DNA of 30,397 nucleotides from Ramlibacter tataouinensis (GTDB lineage: Bacteria > Pseudomonadota > Gammaproteobacteria > Burkholderiales > Burkholderiaceae_C). This document shows positions 7,174-19,537 of this stretch, piece by piece. Location of the stretch: assembly GCA_002427815.1 (NCBI GenBank), contig DIZF01000047.1, forward strand, positions 1-30,397, read 5' to 3'. The notes below the pieces were generated by a model, which worked only from the letters and a program-made list of their open reading frames with translations, was not told the origin of the DNA and ran no database searches. Positions within the stretch are counted from its first letter, which is position 1. Every line of letters begins with the position of its first letter. A program made the position numbers and the translations under genes.

Positions 7174-8022
7174 CTATGCCGGCACTTGCATCCGCAGGCG
7201 CCGCGCCGATTCCTCGGCCCGCGCGTCGCCGATCTCACGCAGTACGCTGCCCAGGTCCACCGCGCCTTCCTTGCGCTCGAAGCGGCCGGTGAGCGGTGTT
7301 TCGGGAGTGAGCAGGCCGCGCTGGTACAGGTCCCAGATCTCGGGGCCGAAGTCGGTCTGCAACAGCTCGGGCGCGATGCCGCCGAAGAAGCCGCGCAGAT
7401 TGGCCACGTCGCGCAGCAGCACCCGCTGCGCGTGGTTGTTGCCGGCGGCGTCGATGGCCTGAGGCAGGTCGATGATGACGGGGCCCTCGTCGCCCAGCAG
7501 CACGTTGAACTCCGACAGGTCGCCATGCACCACGCCCGCGCACAACATGCGCACCACCTGCAACAGCAGCATGGCGTGATGCGCGCGCGCCTCGGCTGGC
7601 GTGAGCGCCACGTCGTTCATGCGCGGCGCCGCGTCGCCGTTGGCGTCGGTCACCAGTTCCATCAGCAGCACGCCGTCATGGAAGTTGTACGGCGTGGGCA
7701 CGCGCACCCCCGCGGCGGCCAACCGGTAGAGCGCATCGACCTCGGCGCTTTGCCATGCCGCCTCCTGCGCCTGCCGGCCGAACCTGGTTCCCTTGGCCAT
7801 GGCGCGGGCCTGGCGGGTGTTCTTGACCTTGCGGTTCTCGGTGTAGTCCACCGCCTGGCGGAAGCTGCGCTGGTTCGCTTCCTTGTAGACCTTGGCGCAG
7901 CGCGTGTGCTCGCCGCAGCGCACCACATAGGCCATCGCTTCCTTGCCGCTCATGAGCTGGCGAACGACCGTATCGACCAGGCCTTCGTCAACGAGCGATT
8001 GGAGGCGGGAGGGGGTTCTCAT
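7174..8022 (-). CDS. RIO1-like serine protein kinase (PA4780 family)
   Basis: This 282-residue bacterial protein belongs to the RIO/ABC1 kinase group. Lys44 in CAKVYK is the candidate ATP-binding lysine. The catalytic loop VVHGDLSEFNVLL supplies Asp168 and Asn173, and the metal-binding Asp185 lies in IIDLPQAID, the RIO form of the DFG motif. The length is normal for proteins of the PA4780 kind in Proteobacteria, whose targets are poorly known. The gene is read in the same direction as the glycogen operon and lies 138 bases after glgP, with no clear terminator between, so partial co-transcription is possible. No strong ribosome-binding site precedes the chosen ATG. Confidence 0.88.
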   Translation of the reverse strand: MRTPSRLQSLVDEGLVDTVVRQLMSGKEAMAYVVRCGEHTRCAKVYKEANQRSFRQAVDYTENRKVKNTRQARAMAKGTRFGRQAQEAAWQSAEVDALYRLAAAGVRVPTPYNFHDGVLLMELVTDANGDAAPRMNDVALTPAEARAHHAMLLLQVVRMLCAGVVHGDLSEFNVLLGDEGPVIIDLPQAIDAAGNNHAQRVLLRDVANLRGFFGGIAPELLQTDFGPEIWDLYQRGLLTPETPLTGRFERKEGAVDLGSVLREIGDARAEESARRLRMQVPA

Positions 8023-8160
8023 GGGGCATTGTCGGGCATGAGGTCGTTCGGATGCCGGCGGCGGAAGAATTGCCCCTCGGCTCAGATGCCTGGCAGCAGC
8101 GTGGCGGTTTGCCTGGCGGCCCAGGCGTGGCTTTTCAGGACGGGGTATCGGTTGAAGAGC

Positions 8161-10614
8161 TCAATGCAGCGGCGCCACGCCCCAGATCTGGGACGCGTAT
8201 TCCTGGATCGTCCGGTCCGACGAGAACATGCCCATCCCCGCCACGTTCAGGATGCCGCGCCGCGTCCAGTCCATGGGTTGGCGGTAGCACTCGTCGACCT
8301 GGTCCTGCCTGGCCACGTAATCGGCGTAGTCGGCCAGGAGCTGGTAGTGGTCCGACTCCAGCAGGCTGCGCACCACGTCCGCATAGCGGCCGGGTTCCTC
8401 GCGCGAGAAGGCGCCGTCGGCCAGCCGGTCGATGGCGTACTTGAGGTCGAAGTTGCTGTCGTAGTAATGCCGTGGCTGGTAGCCGCCGGCGCGCAGCGCT
8501 TCCACCTGCTCGGTGCGGTTGCCGAAAATGAAGATGTTGTCCAGCCCCACCTGCTCGGCAATCTCGATGTTCGCCCCGTCCCAGGTGCCGATGGTGAGCG
8601 CGCCGTTGAGGGCGAGCTTCATGTTGCCCGTGCCGGAGGCCTCGGTCCCCGCGGTGGAAATCTGCTCGGAGAGATCGGCGGCGGGGATGACGATTTCAGC
8701 GAGTGACACGCGGTAATCGGGCAGGAACACCACCTTCAGGCGGTCGCCCACCACCGGGTCGGCGTTGACGACACGGGCGACGTCGTTGATGAGCCGGATG
8801 ATCAGCTTGGCCATGTAATAGGCCGACGCCGCCTTGCCCCCGAACAGCACCGTGCGCGGCACCCAGTTCGCCTGGGGCTGGTCGAGGATGTGGTGGTACC
8901 GCGTGATGACATGCAGGACGTTCAGCAGCTGGCGCTTGTATTCGTGCATGCGCTTGACCTGGACGTCGAACAGGCTTTGCGGGTCGAGCTTCGGCCCATG
9001 CAAGCGGTCGGTGATGTAGGTGACCAGCCGCTGCTTGTTCTGCTGCTTGGCAAGGCGAAACGCGCTCCTGAACTCGGCTTCCTCCGCCAGCGGGCGCAAT
9101 TGGCTGAGTTCGTCCAGGTGCAGCCGCCAGTCCGACCCGATGCGGCTGTCGATCAGCGCGGACAAGGGCCGGTTGGCCTGCGCGAGCCAGCGCCGGGGCG
9201 TGATGCCGTTGGTCTTGTTGCAGAAGCGGTCGGGAAAGAGCCGCGCGAAGTCGGCGAAGATGGTGTGCACGATCAGGTCGCTGTGCAGGCGCGACACGCC
9301 GTTGACCTTGTGGCTGGCCAGCACCGACAGGTAGGCCATGCGCACGCGCCGCCCGCCGTTCTCGTCGATCAGCGAGACGCGCCCCAGCAGGGCCGGCTCG
9401 TCCGGGAACCGGGCATGCACGCTCGCCAGAAAACGCCCGTTGATGTCGTAGATGATGTGCAGGTGGCGCGGCAGCAGCCGGCCCATCAGGTCGACCGACC
9501 AGGTCTCCAGCGCCTCCACCATCAGGGTGTGGTTGGTGTAGGAAAAGACCCGCGTGCACAGCGACCAGGCATCGTCCCAGTGCACGCTGTGCTCGTCGAT
9601 CAGCAGGCGCATCAGCTCGGGAATGGCCAGAGCCGGGTGGGTGTCGTTCAGGTGGATGGCCACCTTGTCGGGCAGCACATCGAAATTGCCGTGGTTGCGC
9701 AGGTAACGGCGCACCATGTCCTGCATCGACGCGCTGACGAAGAAGTACTCCTGCCGCAGGCGCAGTTCCTTGCCGTGCTGCGTGCTGTCCTCGGGGTACA
9801 GCACGCGGGTGACGTTCTCGGATTGATTCTTGGCCTCCACCGCGCCCATGTAGTCGCCGCGGTTGAACGCCTCGAGGTTCATGGCCGAGCTGGCCCGCGC
9901 CGCCCAAAGCCGCATCGTGGCCACACTGTTCAGGCCATATCCCGGAACGCCGTTGTCGTAGGCGGTGGCGATCACTTCCTCGGTGTCGACCCAGTGCACC
10001 ACGTCGTTCTCGTCGCAGGTGAGCCGGCCGCCGAAACGCACCGTGTAGCACAGCTCGGGGCGCATGAACTCCCAGGGATTGCCGTTGACCAGCCAGTAAT
10101 CGGGCTCCTCGACCTGCTGCCCGTTGACGATCCGCTGGCTGAACATGCCGTACTCGTAGCGCAGGCCGTAGCCCATGCCGGGCAGGCCGATCGTGGCGAT
10201 GGAGTCCATGAAGCAGGCCGCCAGCCGGCCCAGGCCGCCATTGCCCAGCGCGGGGTCGGGCTCGACCTCGATGAGGGCATCGAAGTCGGCGCCCAGTTGC
10301 GCGCAGGCCTGCCTGACCCCGTCGTAAAGATCGGTGGCCAGCAAGGCATTCACCAGGGCCCGGCCGGTGAGGTACTCCATGGACAGGTAATAGACCCGCT
10401 TGGCGTGGTGCTCCCTGGCCTGCTGGAGCGTCTCGCGCCAGCACTTGACGATCCGGTCGCGCACGGCGTGGAAGACGGCAAACATCCAGTCGCGCTGCGT
10501 GGCCGTATCCACGTCTTTTCCGACTGAATAGATCAGCCGCTCCAGGATAGAGCGGCGCAGGGCTTCCACCGTGTTGGTGGGCGTTTCGTTTTCAGCGAAA
10601 GTGTGTTGGTTCAC
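8161..10614 (-). CDS. glgP: Glycogen phosphorylase
   Basis: This 817-residue enzyme releases glucose-1-phosphate from glycogen or maltodextrin ends in the cytoplasm. The length equals the E. coli enzyme. The pyridoxal-phosphate lysine is Lys666 in GTGNMKLALNG. Other family landmarks are YYLSMEYLTGRAL, the GNGGLGRLAACFMDS loop, and QVKRMHEYKRQLLN. The start is a GTG at 10614 (then NQHTFAENE); the open frame reaches further up, but only into an alternative reading of glgA. No clear Shine-Dalgarno is visible. It is the last gene of the glg cluster, 46 bases after glgA, and supplies the breakdown arm of the pathway. Confidence 0.95.
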   Translation of the reverse strand: MNQHTFAENETPTNTVEALRRSILERLIYSVGKDVDTATQRDWMFAVFHAVRDRIVKCWRETLQQAREHHAKRVYYLSMEYLTGRALVNALLATDLYDGVRQACAQLGADFDALIEVEPDPALGNGGLGRLAACFMDSIATIGLPGMGYGLRYEYGMFSQRIVNGQQVEEPDYWLVNGNPWEFMRPELCYTVRFGGRLTCDENDVVHWVDTEEVIATAYDNGVPGYGLNSVATMRLWAARASSAMNLEAFNRGDYMGAVEAKNQSENVTRVLYPEDSTQHGKELRLRQEYFFVSASMQDMVRRYLRNHGNFDVLPDKVAIHLNDTHPALAIPELMRLLIDEHSVHWDDAWSLCTRVFSYTNHTLMVEALETWSVDLMGRLLPRHLHIIYDINGRFLASVHARFPDEPALLGRVSLIDENGGRRVRMAYLSVLASHKVNGVSRLHSDLIVHTIFADFARLFPDRFCNKTNGITPRRWLAQANRPLSALIDSRIGSDWRLHLDELSQLRPLAEEAEFRSAFRLAKQQNKQRLVTYITDRLHGPKLDPQSLFDVQVKRMHEYKRQLLNVLHVITRYHHILDQPQANWVPRTVLFGGKAASAYYMAKLIIRLINDVARVVNADPVVGDRLKVVFLPDYRVSLAEIVIPAADLSEQISTAGTEASGTGNMKLALNGALTIGTWDGANIEIAEQVGLDNIFIFGNRTEQVEALRAGGYQPRHYYDSNFDLKYAIDRLADGAFSREEPGRYADVVRSLLESDHYQLLADYADYVARQDQVDECYRQPMDWTRRGILNVAGMGMFSSDRTIQEYASQIWGVAPLH

Positions 10615-10660
10615 GGTCGGGCAGTTGTTTGATGAAGCGACACGCAATTTTGATGCGCAT

Positions 10661-12148
10661 CTAGTCGGCGTGGGGTTGGAGTGAACGATACAGCGCCACA
10701 TACTGAGCGGCTGCCTCGTGCCAGTCGAAACGCTGCCGCATGGCGGTGCGCTGGACGTTCGCCCATGAGTCGGGATGCGCATGCAGCTCGAACGCCCGCC
10801 GCAGGGCGCCCCGCAAGGCTTGCGTGGTGAACTCGTCGAACACGAAACCGGTGGCCTGCCCGGCTTGGAGGGTGCGCGCGGTGGCGTCGACCACCGTGTC
10901 GGCCAGGCCGCCGACCCGGTGCGCCAGTGGCAGGGTGCCATAGCGCAGGCCGTAGAGTTGCGTGAGCCCGCAGGGCTCGAACCGGGACGGCACCAGGATC
11001 GCGTCCGCCCCCGCCATGATGGCGTGGGCGAGCGGCTCGTTGTAGCCGATGTCCACTGCGATCTGCCCCGGATGCCTCGCGGCCGCGCGCAGGAAGGCCT
11101 GCTCCAGCGGCGCATCGCCCGCCCCCAGAACGGCGAGCTGACCGCCCATGGCCACCAGCTCGTTGGCCACGGCCTCGACCAGGTGCAGGCCCTTCTGTTC
11201 GGTCAGGCGGCTCACGACGCCGACCACCATGGCGTCGGGGCGCACCTGCAAGCCCATCTTGCGCTGCAGCTCGGCCTTCGCCCTGCCCTTGTTTTCCAGG
11301 GAGTCCCAGTCATAGGGCTGCGCCAGCACCGGATCGTGCGCAGGGCTCCACGTCTGGTAGTCCACGCCATTGAGGATGCCGGAGACCACCCCCGACCGCG
11401 CGCGCAGCAAGCCGTCGAGGCCGCAGCCCTGTTCGGCCCCCAGAATCTCGCGCGCGTAGGTCGGGCTTACGGTGGTGATGCGATCGGCGAACTGCAACCC
11501 GGCCTTCATGAACGACACTTGGTCCCAGAACTCGACGCCGTCGATGCCGAACAGATGGTCGGGAAGGCCCAGTTGCCCGAACAGCGAGCGCGGGAAGAGC
11601 CCCTGGTAGGCCAGGTTATGGACGGTGAACACGGTCGCCGCCCGTGGCGGGCCGGGCAGCGCCATCTGCCGCAGGTACAGTGGAGCCAGGCCGGTGTGCC
11701 AGTCATGGCAATGCACGACGTCGGGCTGCCAGTGCGGGTCCAGGCCAAGCCCCAGGCAGGCCGCTGCCCATCCCAGCAGGGCGAAGCGGATTCCGTTGTC
11801 GCCGTGCGCATCCTCGTAGGGGTTGCCGGGTCGGTCGAACAACGCGCGGACGTCGAGCACATAGGCGGCCAGGCCGCTGCCGGGCAAGGTGGCCGGTTGC
11901 AGTGACGGCGGTTGGGGCAAGCCCAGGCTGGCGAGGCGCGGGCCGTCGCCGTCGGGCAGTGCCAACGGAGTGGCCGGCGGCAGCCTGCCGGGTCTCACCC
12001 CCGCCCGGATTCCCGGAAAACCGGGCAGCAGCACCCGCACGTCGCACCCGGCATCGCGCAGGGCTGGCGGCAGGGCTGCGCCGACGTCGCCCAGACCGCC
12101 TGTCTTGAGCAGCGGAAACAGTTCGGTGCAGACGTAGAGGACTTTCAT
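10661..12148 (-). CDS. glgA: Glycogen synthase (ADP-glucose), GT5
   Basis: This 495-residue enzyme adds glucose from ADP-glucose to the non-reducing end of alpha-1,4-glucan. The N-terminal motif KTGGLGDV (Lys15) binds the ADP-glucose phosphate. The C-terminal domain has the PSRFEPCGLTQLYGLRYG stretch with the catalytic Glu, as in all GT5 synthases. It is slightly longer than E. coli GlgA (477). Its ATG overlaps the glgC stop by four bases (ATGA), so the two synthesis genes are translationally coupled. No missing motif is seen. Confidence 0.95.
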   Translation of the reverse strand: MKVLYVCTELFPLLKTGGLGDVGAALPPALRDAGCDVRVLLPGFPGIRAGVRPGRLPPATPLALPDGDGPRLASLGLPQPPSLQPATLPGSGLAAYVLDVRALFDRPGNPYEDAHGDNGIRFALLGWAAACLGLGLDPHWQPDVVHCHDWHTGLAPLYLRQMALPGPPRAATVFTVHNLAYQGLFPRSLFGQLGLPDHLFGIDGVEFWDQVSFMKAGLQFADRITTVSPTYAREILGAEQGCGLDGLLRARSGVVSGILNGVDYQTWSPAHDPVLAQPYDWDSLENKGRAKAELQRKMGLQVRPDAMVVGVVSRLTEQKGLHLVEAVANELVAMGGQLAVLGAGDAPLEQAFLRAAARHPGQIAVDIGYNEPLAHAIMAGADAILVPSRFEPCGLTQLYGLRYGTLPLAHRVGGLADTVVDATARTLQAGQATGFVFDEFTTQALRGALRRAFELHAHPDSWANVQRTAMRQRFDWHEAAAQYVALYRSLQPHAD

Positions 12149-13428
12149 TCAGGGTCTGAGGCGGGCTGGGTTTCCAGGTCCTGCAGCATGTCACGGGTCA
12201 CCAGTACCACGCCCTGCTCGGTGCGGTGGAAGCGACGGGCATCTTCGGCAGCCTCGAAGCCGATGCGCATGCCGGCCGGAATGTGGCAGCCCTTGTCGAC
12301 CACGACGCGGCGCAACTCGCAGCGCTCGCCGACGTCCACCTGGGGCAGCAGGACGGACTCTTCCACCGAGGCGTACGAATGGATGTGCACGCTGGAAAAG
12401 AGGACGGAGCGGCGCACCCGGGCGCCGGAGATGATGCACCCCCCCGAGACCAGGGAGTCGACCGCGTGGCCGCGCCGGCCGTCCTCGTCATGGACGAACT
12501 TGGCCGGCGGCAGCTGCTCCTGGTAGGTCCAGATCGGCCACTCCGCGTCGTACATGTCGAGCTCGGGCAGCGGGTCCGTCAGGTCCAGGTTGGCCCGCCA
12601 GTAGGCATCCACCGTCCCCACGTCACGCCAGTAGGCCGTGGCTTCCTGGGTGCTGCGCACGCAGGACATCTCGAACGGGTGGGCCATCGCATGCCCCAGC
12701 GCCACCATGGCAGGGATCAGATCCCTGCCGAAATCATGACTCGACGCCGGGTTGCCGGCGTCGCGCTTCAGCGCCTCGTACAGGTAATCGGCATCGAAGA
12801 CATACACACCCATGCTGGCCAGGGCGCGATCGGGCTTGCCGGGCATGGCCGGCGGTGCGGCGGGCTTCTCCACAAAGTCCAGGATGCGGCGCTGGAGGTC
12901 GACGTGCATCACGCCGAAAGCGCTGGCCTCCGCTATGGGAACCTCGATGCAAGCCACGGTGCACCGCGTGTCCATCGCCACGTGGTCTGCGATCAGCTTG
13001 GCGTAGTCCATCTTGTAGACGTGGTCGCCGGCCAGCACCAGCATGTACTTCGGGTTGTGGGCCAACAGGATGTCGAGGTTCTGGTACACCGCATCGGCGG
13101 TGCCGCGGTACCAGGACTCCTCGTTCATGCGCTGCTGCGCCGGCAGCAGGTCGATGAATTCATGGAACTCGTTGCGCAGGAAGGACCAGCCGCGTTGCAG
13201 GTGGCGCAGCAGGCTGTGCGACTTGTACTGCGTGATCACGCCGATGCGCCTGACGCCGGAGTTCAGGCAGTTGGAAAGCGCGAAGTCGACGATGCGGAAC
13301 TTGCCCCCGAAGTACACCGCCGGTTTCGCGCGCAGGTCCGTGAGATGGGCCAGGCGCGCGCCGCGACCGCCGGCCAGCACCAGGGCGATGGTTCTGCGGG
13401 CAAGCTGGAGTGGGTTGGGTGTTTCCAT
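12145..13428 (-). CDS. glgC: Glucose-1-phosphate adenylyltransferase
   Basis: This 427-residue enzyme makes ADP-glucose from ATP and glucose-1-phosphate, the committed and normally allosterically controlled step of bacterial glycogen synthesis. The nucleotide-binding loop LAGGRGARL (residues 18-26) is followed by KPAVYFGGKFRIVDF, and SWYRGTADAVYQN matches the family. The C-terminal part is the left-handed beta-helix domain. The start is placed at 13428, not at the ATG at 13470 further up, because AAGGAG lies seven bases before it and the resulting length matches E. coli GlgC (431). It follows malQ by 38 bases and overlaps glgA. Confidence 0.95.
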   Translation of the reverse strand: METPNPLQLARRTIALVLAGGRGARLAHLTDLRAKPAVYFGGKFRIVDFALSNCLNSGVRRIGVITQYKSHSLLRHLQRGWSFLRNEFHEFIDLLPAQQRMNEESWYRGTADAVYQNLDILLAHNPKYMLVLAGDHVYKMDYAKLIADHVAMDTRCTVACIEVPIAEASAFGVMHVDLQRRILDFVEKPAAPPAMPGKPDRALASMGVYVFDADYLYEALKRDAGNPASSHDFGRDLIPAMVALGHAMAHPFEMSCVRSTQEATAYWRDVGTVDAYWRANLDLTDPLPELDMYDAEWPIWTYQEQLPPAKFVHDEDGRRGHAVDSLVSGGCIISGARVRRSVLFSSVHIHSYASVEESVLLPQVDVGERCELRRVVVDKGCHIPAGMRIGFEAAEDARRFHRTEQGVVLVTRDMLQDLETQPASDPE

Positions 13429-13466
13429 GTTCGGTCTCCTTGCGGCCATGGTTGCATCAAAGGGGT

Positions 13467-14981
13467 TCAAACGGGTTGAGGCGAACGTCCATGGGCCTGC
13501 GTGATGGCGGCCAGCTGGGCCGCCGGAGCGTCACCCACCTGGTGCCATTCGAAACGCCATTCCCAGCACCCCTGCGAATGCCCTGGCACATTCATGCGAT
13601 GGGTGCCATCCAGCCCCAGCACATCCTGGAAGGGATAGACCGCCGTGTTGGCCACCGATTGCGACAGCGCCCGGATCATCGCCCAGTGGATAGCGGTATC
13701 CGCCTGCGGCCCCAGGTAGCGGCGCACGGCCTCGCGCTCCGGCGCGCTCAGTTGCCGCCACCATCCCACCGTCGTGTCGTTGTCGTGGGTGCCGGTATAG
13801 GCCACGGTTCGCGGCACGTAGTTGTGGGGCAGGTACGGGTTGGCGGGGGTGTCGGCGAAGGCGAATTGCAGGACGCGCATGCCCGGAAAGCCGCACGCGG
13901 TGCGCAGGACCGTGACGGCCGGCGTGATCACGCCCAGGTCTTCCGCGAGGAGATCGAGCGGGCCGAGCTTCGCGTGCATCGCCTCGAAGAAAGCCCGGCC
14001 GGGACCGGGGCGCCACTGACCGTTGACGGCGTGTTCTTCATGCGCCGGCACTTCCCAGTAGCCCTCGAAACCGCGGAAGTGATCGAGCCGCACCGCATCG
14101 AAACACTGCATGAGATGCGCCAGGCGCTCCTGCCACCAGGCATAGCCGTCGGCGTGCATGGCCGCCCAGTCGTACAAGGGGTTGCCCCAGCGCTGGCCGG
14201 TGGCGCTGAAGTAATCCGGGGGCACGCCCGCCACCACCGTGGGCTCGCCTTGCGCATCCAGCAGGTATTGCGCCGTGTTGGCCCACACGTCGGCAGAGTG
14301 GTGCGCCACGAAGATGGGCGCATCGCCGACGATGCGCACGCCCTGCCGGTGCGCATGGCCGCGCAGGCGTTGCCATTGCTGCGTGAACAGCCATTGCACG
14401 AAACACCAGAAACCGATCTCGCCGGCAGCCTCCTCGCGCAGGCGGCCCAGCGCTGCGGCCTCATGCCCGGCGAACTCGGGGGGCCAGCGATTCCACGGCG
14501 CGCCATGACGTTCATCCAGCGTCATGAACAAGGCGTAGTCATCCAGCCATAGTCTTTGCTGCTCGCGAAACTCTTGAAGCTGCTTGCGGTCGGCGTCCCC
14601 GGCGCGTTGGCCGAATCCCTGCCACGCTTCGCGCAGCAGCGCCATGCGCCACCGAGCAACCCGCGCGTAGTCGGTGCGGATGCGCTCGAAGCCCGGGTCG
14701 GGGGCCGCGCCGAGCCAGCCACGCTCCACCAGTTCCCCCAGGTCCACCAGCAGGGGGCTGCCGGCGAAGGTGGAAACACTCTGGTAGGGCGAGTTGCCCG
14801 GGCCCACCGGGTTGAGCGGCAGCACCTGCCAGAGGGACTGCCCCGCCGTCACCAGCCAGTCCACGAAGTGGTAGGCCGCGGCGCCGAGATCTCCGCAGCC
14901 ATGCGGTCCGGGCAGCGAGGTGGGATGCAGCAGCACGCCGCTGCTGCGCGCGCCGAAGAGCGAGCCGGTGCCGGGCGTCAT
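13467..14981 (-). CDS. malQ: 4-alpha-glucanotransferase (amylomaltase), GH77
   Basis: This 504-residue enzyme transfers alpha-1,4-glucan segments between chains, recycling the short dextrins left by debranching. It has the compact form of about 500 residues (as in Thermus amylomaltase), lacking the N-terminal extension of E. coli MalQ. Catalytic regions are FDAVRLDHFRGF (nucleophile Asp), LLAEDLGVITP (acid/base Glu) and TGTHDNDT (third Asp). The N-terminus SGVLLHPTSLPGPHG is typical. The ATG at 14981 has AAGGAG five bases before it and overlaps the glgX stop (ATGA). The frame open further upstream is a shadow of glgX. Confidence 0.94.
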   Translation of the reverse strand: MTPGTGSLFGARSSGVLLHPTSLPGPHGCGDLGAAAYHFVDWLVTAGQSLWQVLPLNPVGPGNSPYQSVSTFAGSPLLVDLGELVERGWLGAAPDPGFERIRTDYARVARWRMALLREAWQGFGQRAGDADRKQLQEFREQQRLWLDDYALFMTLDERHGAPWNRWPPEFAGHEAAALGRLREEAAGEIGFWCFVQWLFTQQWQRLRGHAHRQGVRIVGDAPIFVAHHSADVWANTAQYLLDAQGEPTVVAGVPPDYFSATGQRWGNPLYDWAAMHADGYAWWQERLAHLMQCFDAVRLDHFRGFEGYWEVPAHEEHAVNGQWRPGPGRAFFEAMHAKLGPLDLLAEDLGVITPAVTVLRTACGFPGMRVLQFAFADTPANPYLPHNYVPRTVAYTGTHDNDTTVGWWRQLSAPEREAVRRYLGPQADTAIHWAMIRALSQSVANTAVYPFQDVLGLDGTHRMNVPGHSQGCWEWRFEWHQVGDAPAAQLAAITQAHGRSPQPV

Positions 14982-17136
14982 GCTGGCTCCTTCGGTTCGC
15001 TCGGTGAGGCTATGGCCTGGATCAGGACGCAGATCGCCGGGCCCGCAAGCGCGTAGTGCTGGCCCAGCGTTCGCTGCTCGCCCGACTCGGGTGCCCCGGT
15101 GTCGAGTACCACGCGCCACGCTCCCTCGGGCAGCGCGAAGGGAAGCACCGAATCGCCGGGATGCAGCAGCACCATCACCCGCTCGGTGGCCGGCAGCGTG
15201 CCTTCGCCCACTTCGATCACGTAGGAAAAGCTGCGCTCCCACGGGTCGTCCCAATCCTGGTCCGACATCGCCAGGCCGTCGGGACGCAACCAGCCGATGT
15301 CGCCGCCCCGGGTGTAGGGATGCCCGGGTTCGTGGAAAGGGTGGCCCTGGAACCAGCGGGGGTGGCGGAACGCGGGGTATTGCCGCCTCAGCGCCGCCAG
15401 CGCGGACACCAGGGAGATCAGCGCCTCATCGGCGTGCGCCCAGGCCAGCCAGCTGGTCGGGTTGTCCTGGCAGTAGGCGTTGTTGTTGCCTTGCTGGCTG
15501 TGGCCCATTTCGTCGCCGGCCAGCAACTGGGGCGTGCCCTGCGCCAGCAACAGCGTGGCCAGCAGGGCGCGTCGCCACGCCGCGCGCTGCCGCAGCACCG
15601 CCGGGTCGTGGCTGACCCCCTCGACGCCGGCATTGGCGCTGTGGTTGTCGCCATGGCCATCGCGGTTGTCTTCGCCGTTGGCCTCGTTGTGGCGGAACCG
15701 GTAGGCGGTGACGTCGGCCAGGGTGAAGCCGTCGTGCGCCGTGATCATGTTGATGCCGGCGAGCGGGCTGCGCCCATCGTGGGCGAACAGGTCGTCCGAG
15801 CCCGTCATGCGACGCGCCAGTTGCCCCGGCGTGCACTCGTGTCCCAGCCAGTACATGCGCGCAATGTCACGGAAGCGGTCGTTCCACTCCAGCCAGCCCG
15901 GCGCAAACGCGCCGACCTGATAGCCCCCCGGCGCGACGTCCCAGGGTTCGGCAATGCGCTTGACGCGCGCGAGCACCGGGTCCTGCGCCATCGCCGTGAA
16001 GAGCGCCGCGCGCGGATTGAACTGATGGTGCAGCGCCGGGTCCCGCCCCAGCGTGGCGGCGAGGTCGAAGCGGAAACCGTCGACGCCGAAGGCCTGGACC
16101 CACCAGCGCAGGCTGTCCATCACGAACTGCACCATGCGCGGCTCGCCCATGTTGACCGAATTGCCGGTGCCGGTGAAGTTCAGGTACTGGCCGGCGCCAT
16201 CCAGCGCATAGGTGCTGGCGTTGTCCAGCCCGCGCCAGGAGAGCGTCGGGCCCCGGCCGTCGCCTTCGGCCGTGTGGTTGTAGACCACGTCGAGCACCAC
16301 CTCGAGGTCGTGCCGGTGCAGCTGGTCGACCATGGCGCGGAACTCATCGCGCACGGCCTGACCATTGCCCGAGGCGGCGTAGCCCGGTTCAGGGACGAAG
16401 TAGGCTAGCGTGTTGTAGCCCCAGTAGTTGGCCAGGCCCAGGTCGATCAGGTGCTTTTCGTCGATGTGATGCTGCACGGGCAGCAGGCACAAGGTGGTGA
16501 TGCCCAGCCTCCTGTAGTGCGCCAGCAGGGGTGCGCTCGCCAGAGCGGCGTACGTGCCGCGCAAGTGCTCCGCAACGCCGGGGTGCAGGCGGGTCAGCCC
16601 TTTGACGTGCGCCTCGTAGATCACGGTGTGCTCGGGCGCGATGCCCGGCCCGGGCGCAATGGCCGCACCCGCGGCCAACTCCCGCGCCAGGTCGACGACC
16701 CGTGCTTTGGGCATGCGCGCGGCGTTGTCATTCGGGTCGGGTTGCTCCTGCCCCGATGCATCGAGCGCCCACGCCACTTCGTTGGAGAGGTCGGTCGCGT
16801 CCCCGACCAGTTCACGGGCATAGGGATCGATCAGCAGTCTGGCCGCATTGAAGCGGTGGCCGGCAGCGGGCTGCCACGGACCGCTGGCACGCAGTCCGTA
16901 CAGTTGGCCCGCTCCCAGGCCGGGCAGGAAACCGTGCCAGACACCGTCGGTGCATTCCGGCAGCGGCAGGCGCTCGATCTCTTCGCCCGTCGCCGCATCG
17001 AACAGGCACAAGTGCACCGCGGTGGCGTAACGGGAGAAGACGGCCAGGTTCAGACCCGGCTGTCCCTGCCACGTCATCGGAGTCGCACCCAGCGGCCAGG
17101 GCTGGCCCCGCAGACAGGCGCGCGGCGGCATCGGCG

Positions 17137-17140
<4 letters not shown>
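14978..17140 (-). CDS. glgX: Glycogen debranching enzyme, GH13 isoamylase type
   Basis: This 720-residue enzyme hydrolyses alpha-1,6 branches, mainly on phosphorylase-trimmed chains. An N-terminal CBM48-like domain (about 10-100) is followed by the GH13 barrel with VVYNHTAEGD, GFRFDLA (nucleophile Asp), RIAEPWDV (acid/base Glu) and ITAHDGFTL (third Asp). The NEANGEDNRDGHGDNHSAN insert is characteristic of GlgX/TreX proteins. It is longer than E. coli GlgX (657). The ATG at 17140 overlaps the glgB stop, and its stop overlaps the malQ ATG. Placement beside malQ and glgP fits a debranch-and-recycle module. Confidence 0.95.
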
Positions 17141-19395
<2,255 letters not shown>

Positions 19396-19537
19396 TGTGG
19401 CTCAGCCACGGCGCGGCGGGGGTCGCAACACCAATGGATGAGCTTGGCGGGACCGTCACGCACCGTAACGCCCGTCCCCGCTCGCGCCGGCTGAAGTAGA
19501 GTAGCGGCCGCATCCCAGCACAGAAAGCACACCCACG
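19396..19537. promoter_or_regulatory. Divergent promoter region between glgB and ylqF
   Basis: This 142-bp gap separates the first gene of the minus-strand glycogen operon from plus-strand ylqF, so both promoters should lie here. ACCGT occurs twice, eleven bases apart, at about 19452-19467, and could be a direct-repeat protein site. I cannot assign -35 and -10 boxes with confidence. Confidence 0.5.

Noticed and set aside
7135..8706. Long plus-strand open frame of 523 codons opposite the kinase and glgP genes
   Set aside because: It is a shadow of two well-supported minus-strand genes. It is rich in His, Arg, Val and Gly repeats typical of antisense GC-rich codons and has no domain.
8890..10527. 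Plus-strand 545-codon open frame opposite glgP
   Set aside because: Antisense shadow of glycogen phosphorylase; no recognisable motif.
10615..11115. N-terminal extension of glycogen phosphorylase by about 167 codons
   Set aside because: The extra part is an alternative frame of glgA, and the GTG at 10614 gives the normal family length.
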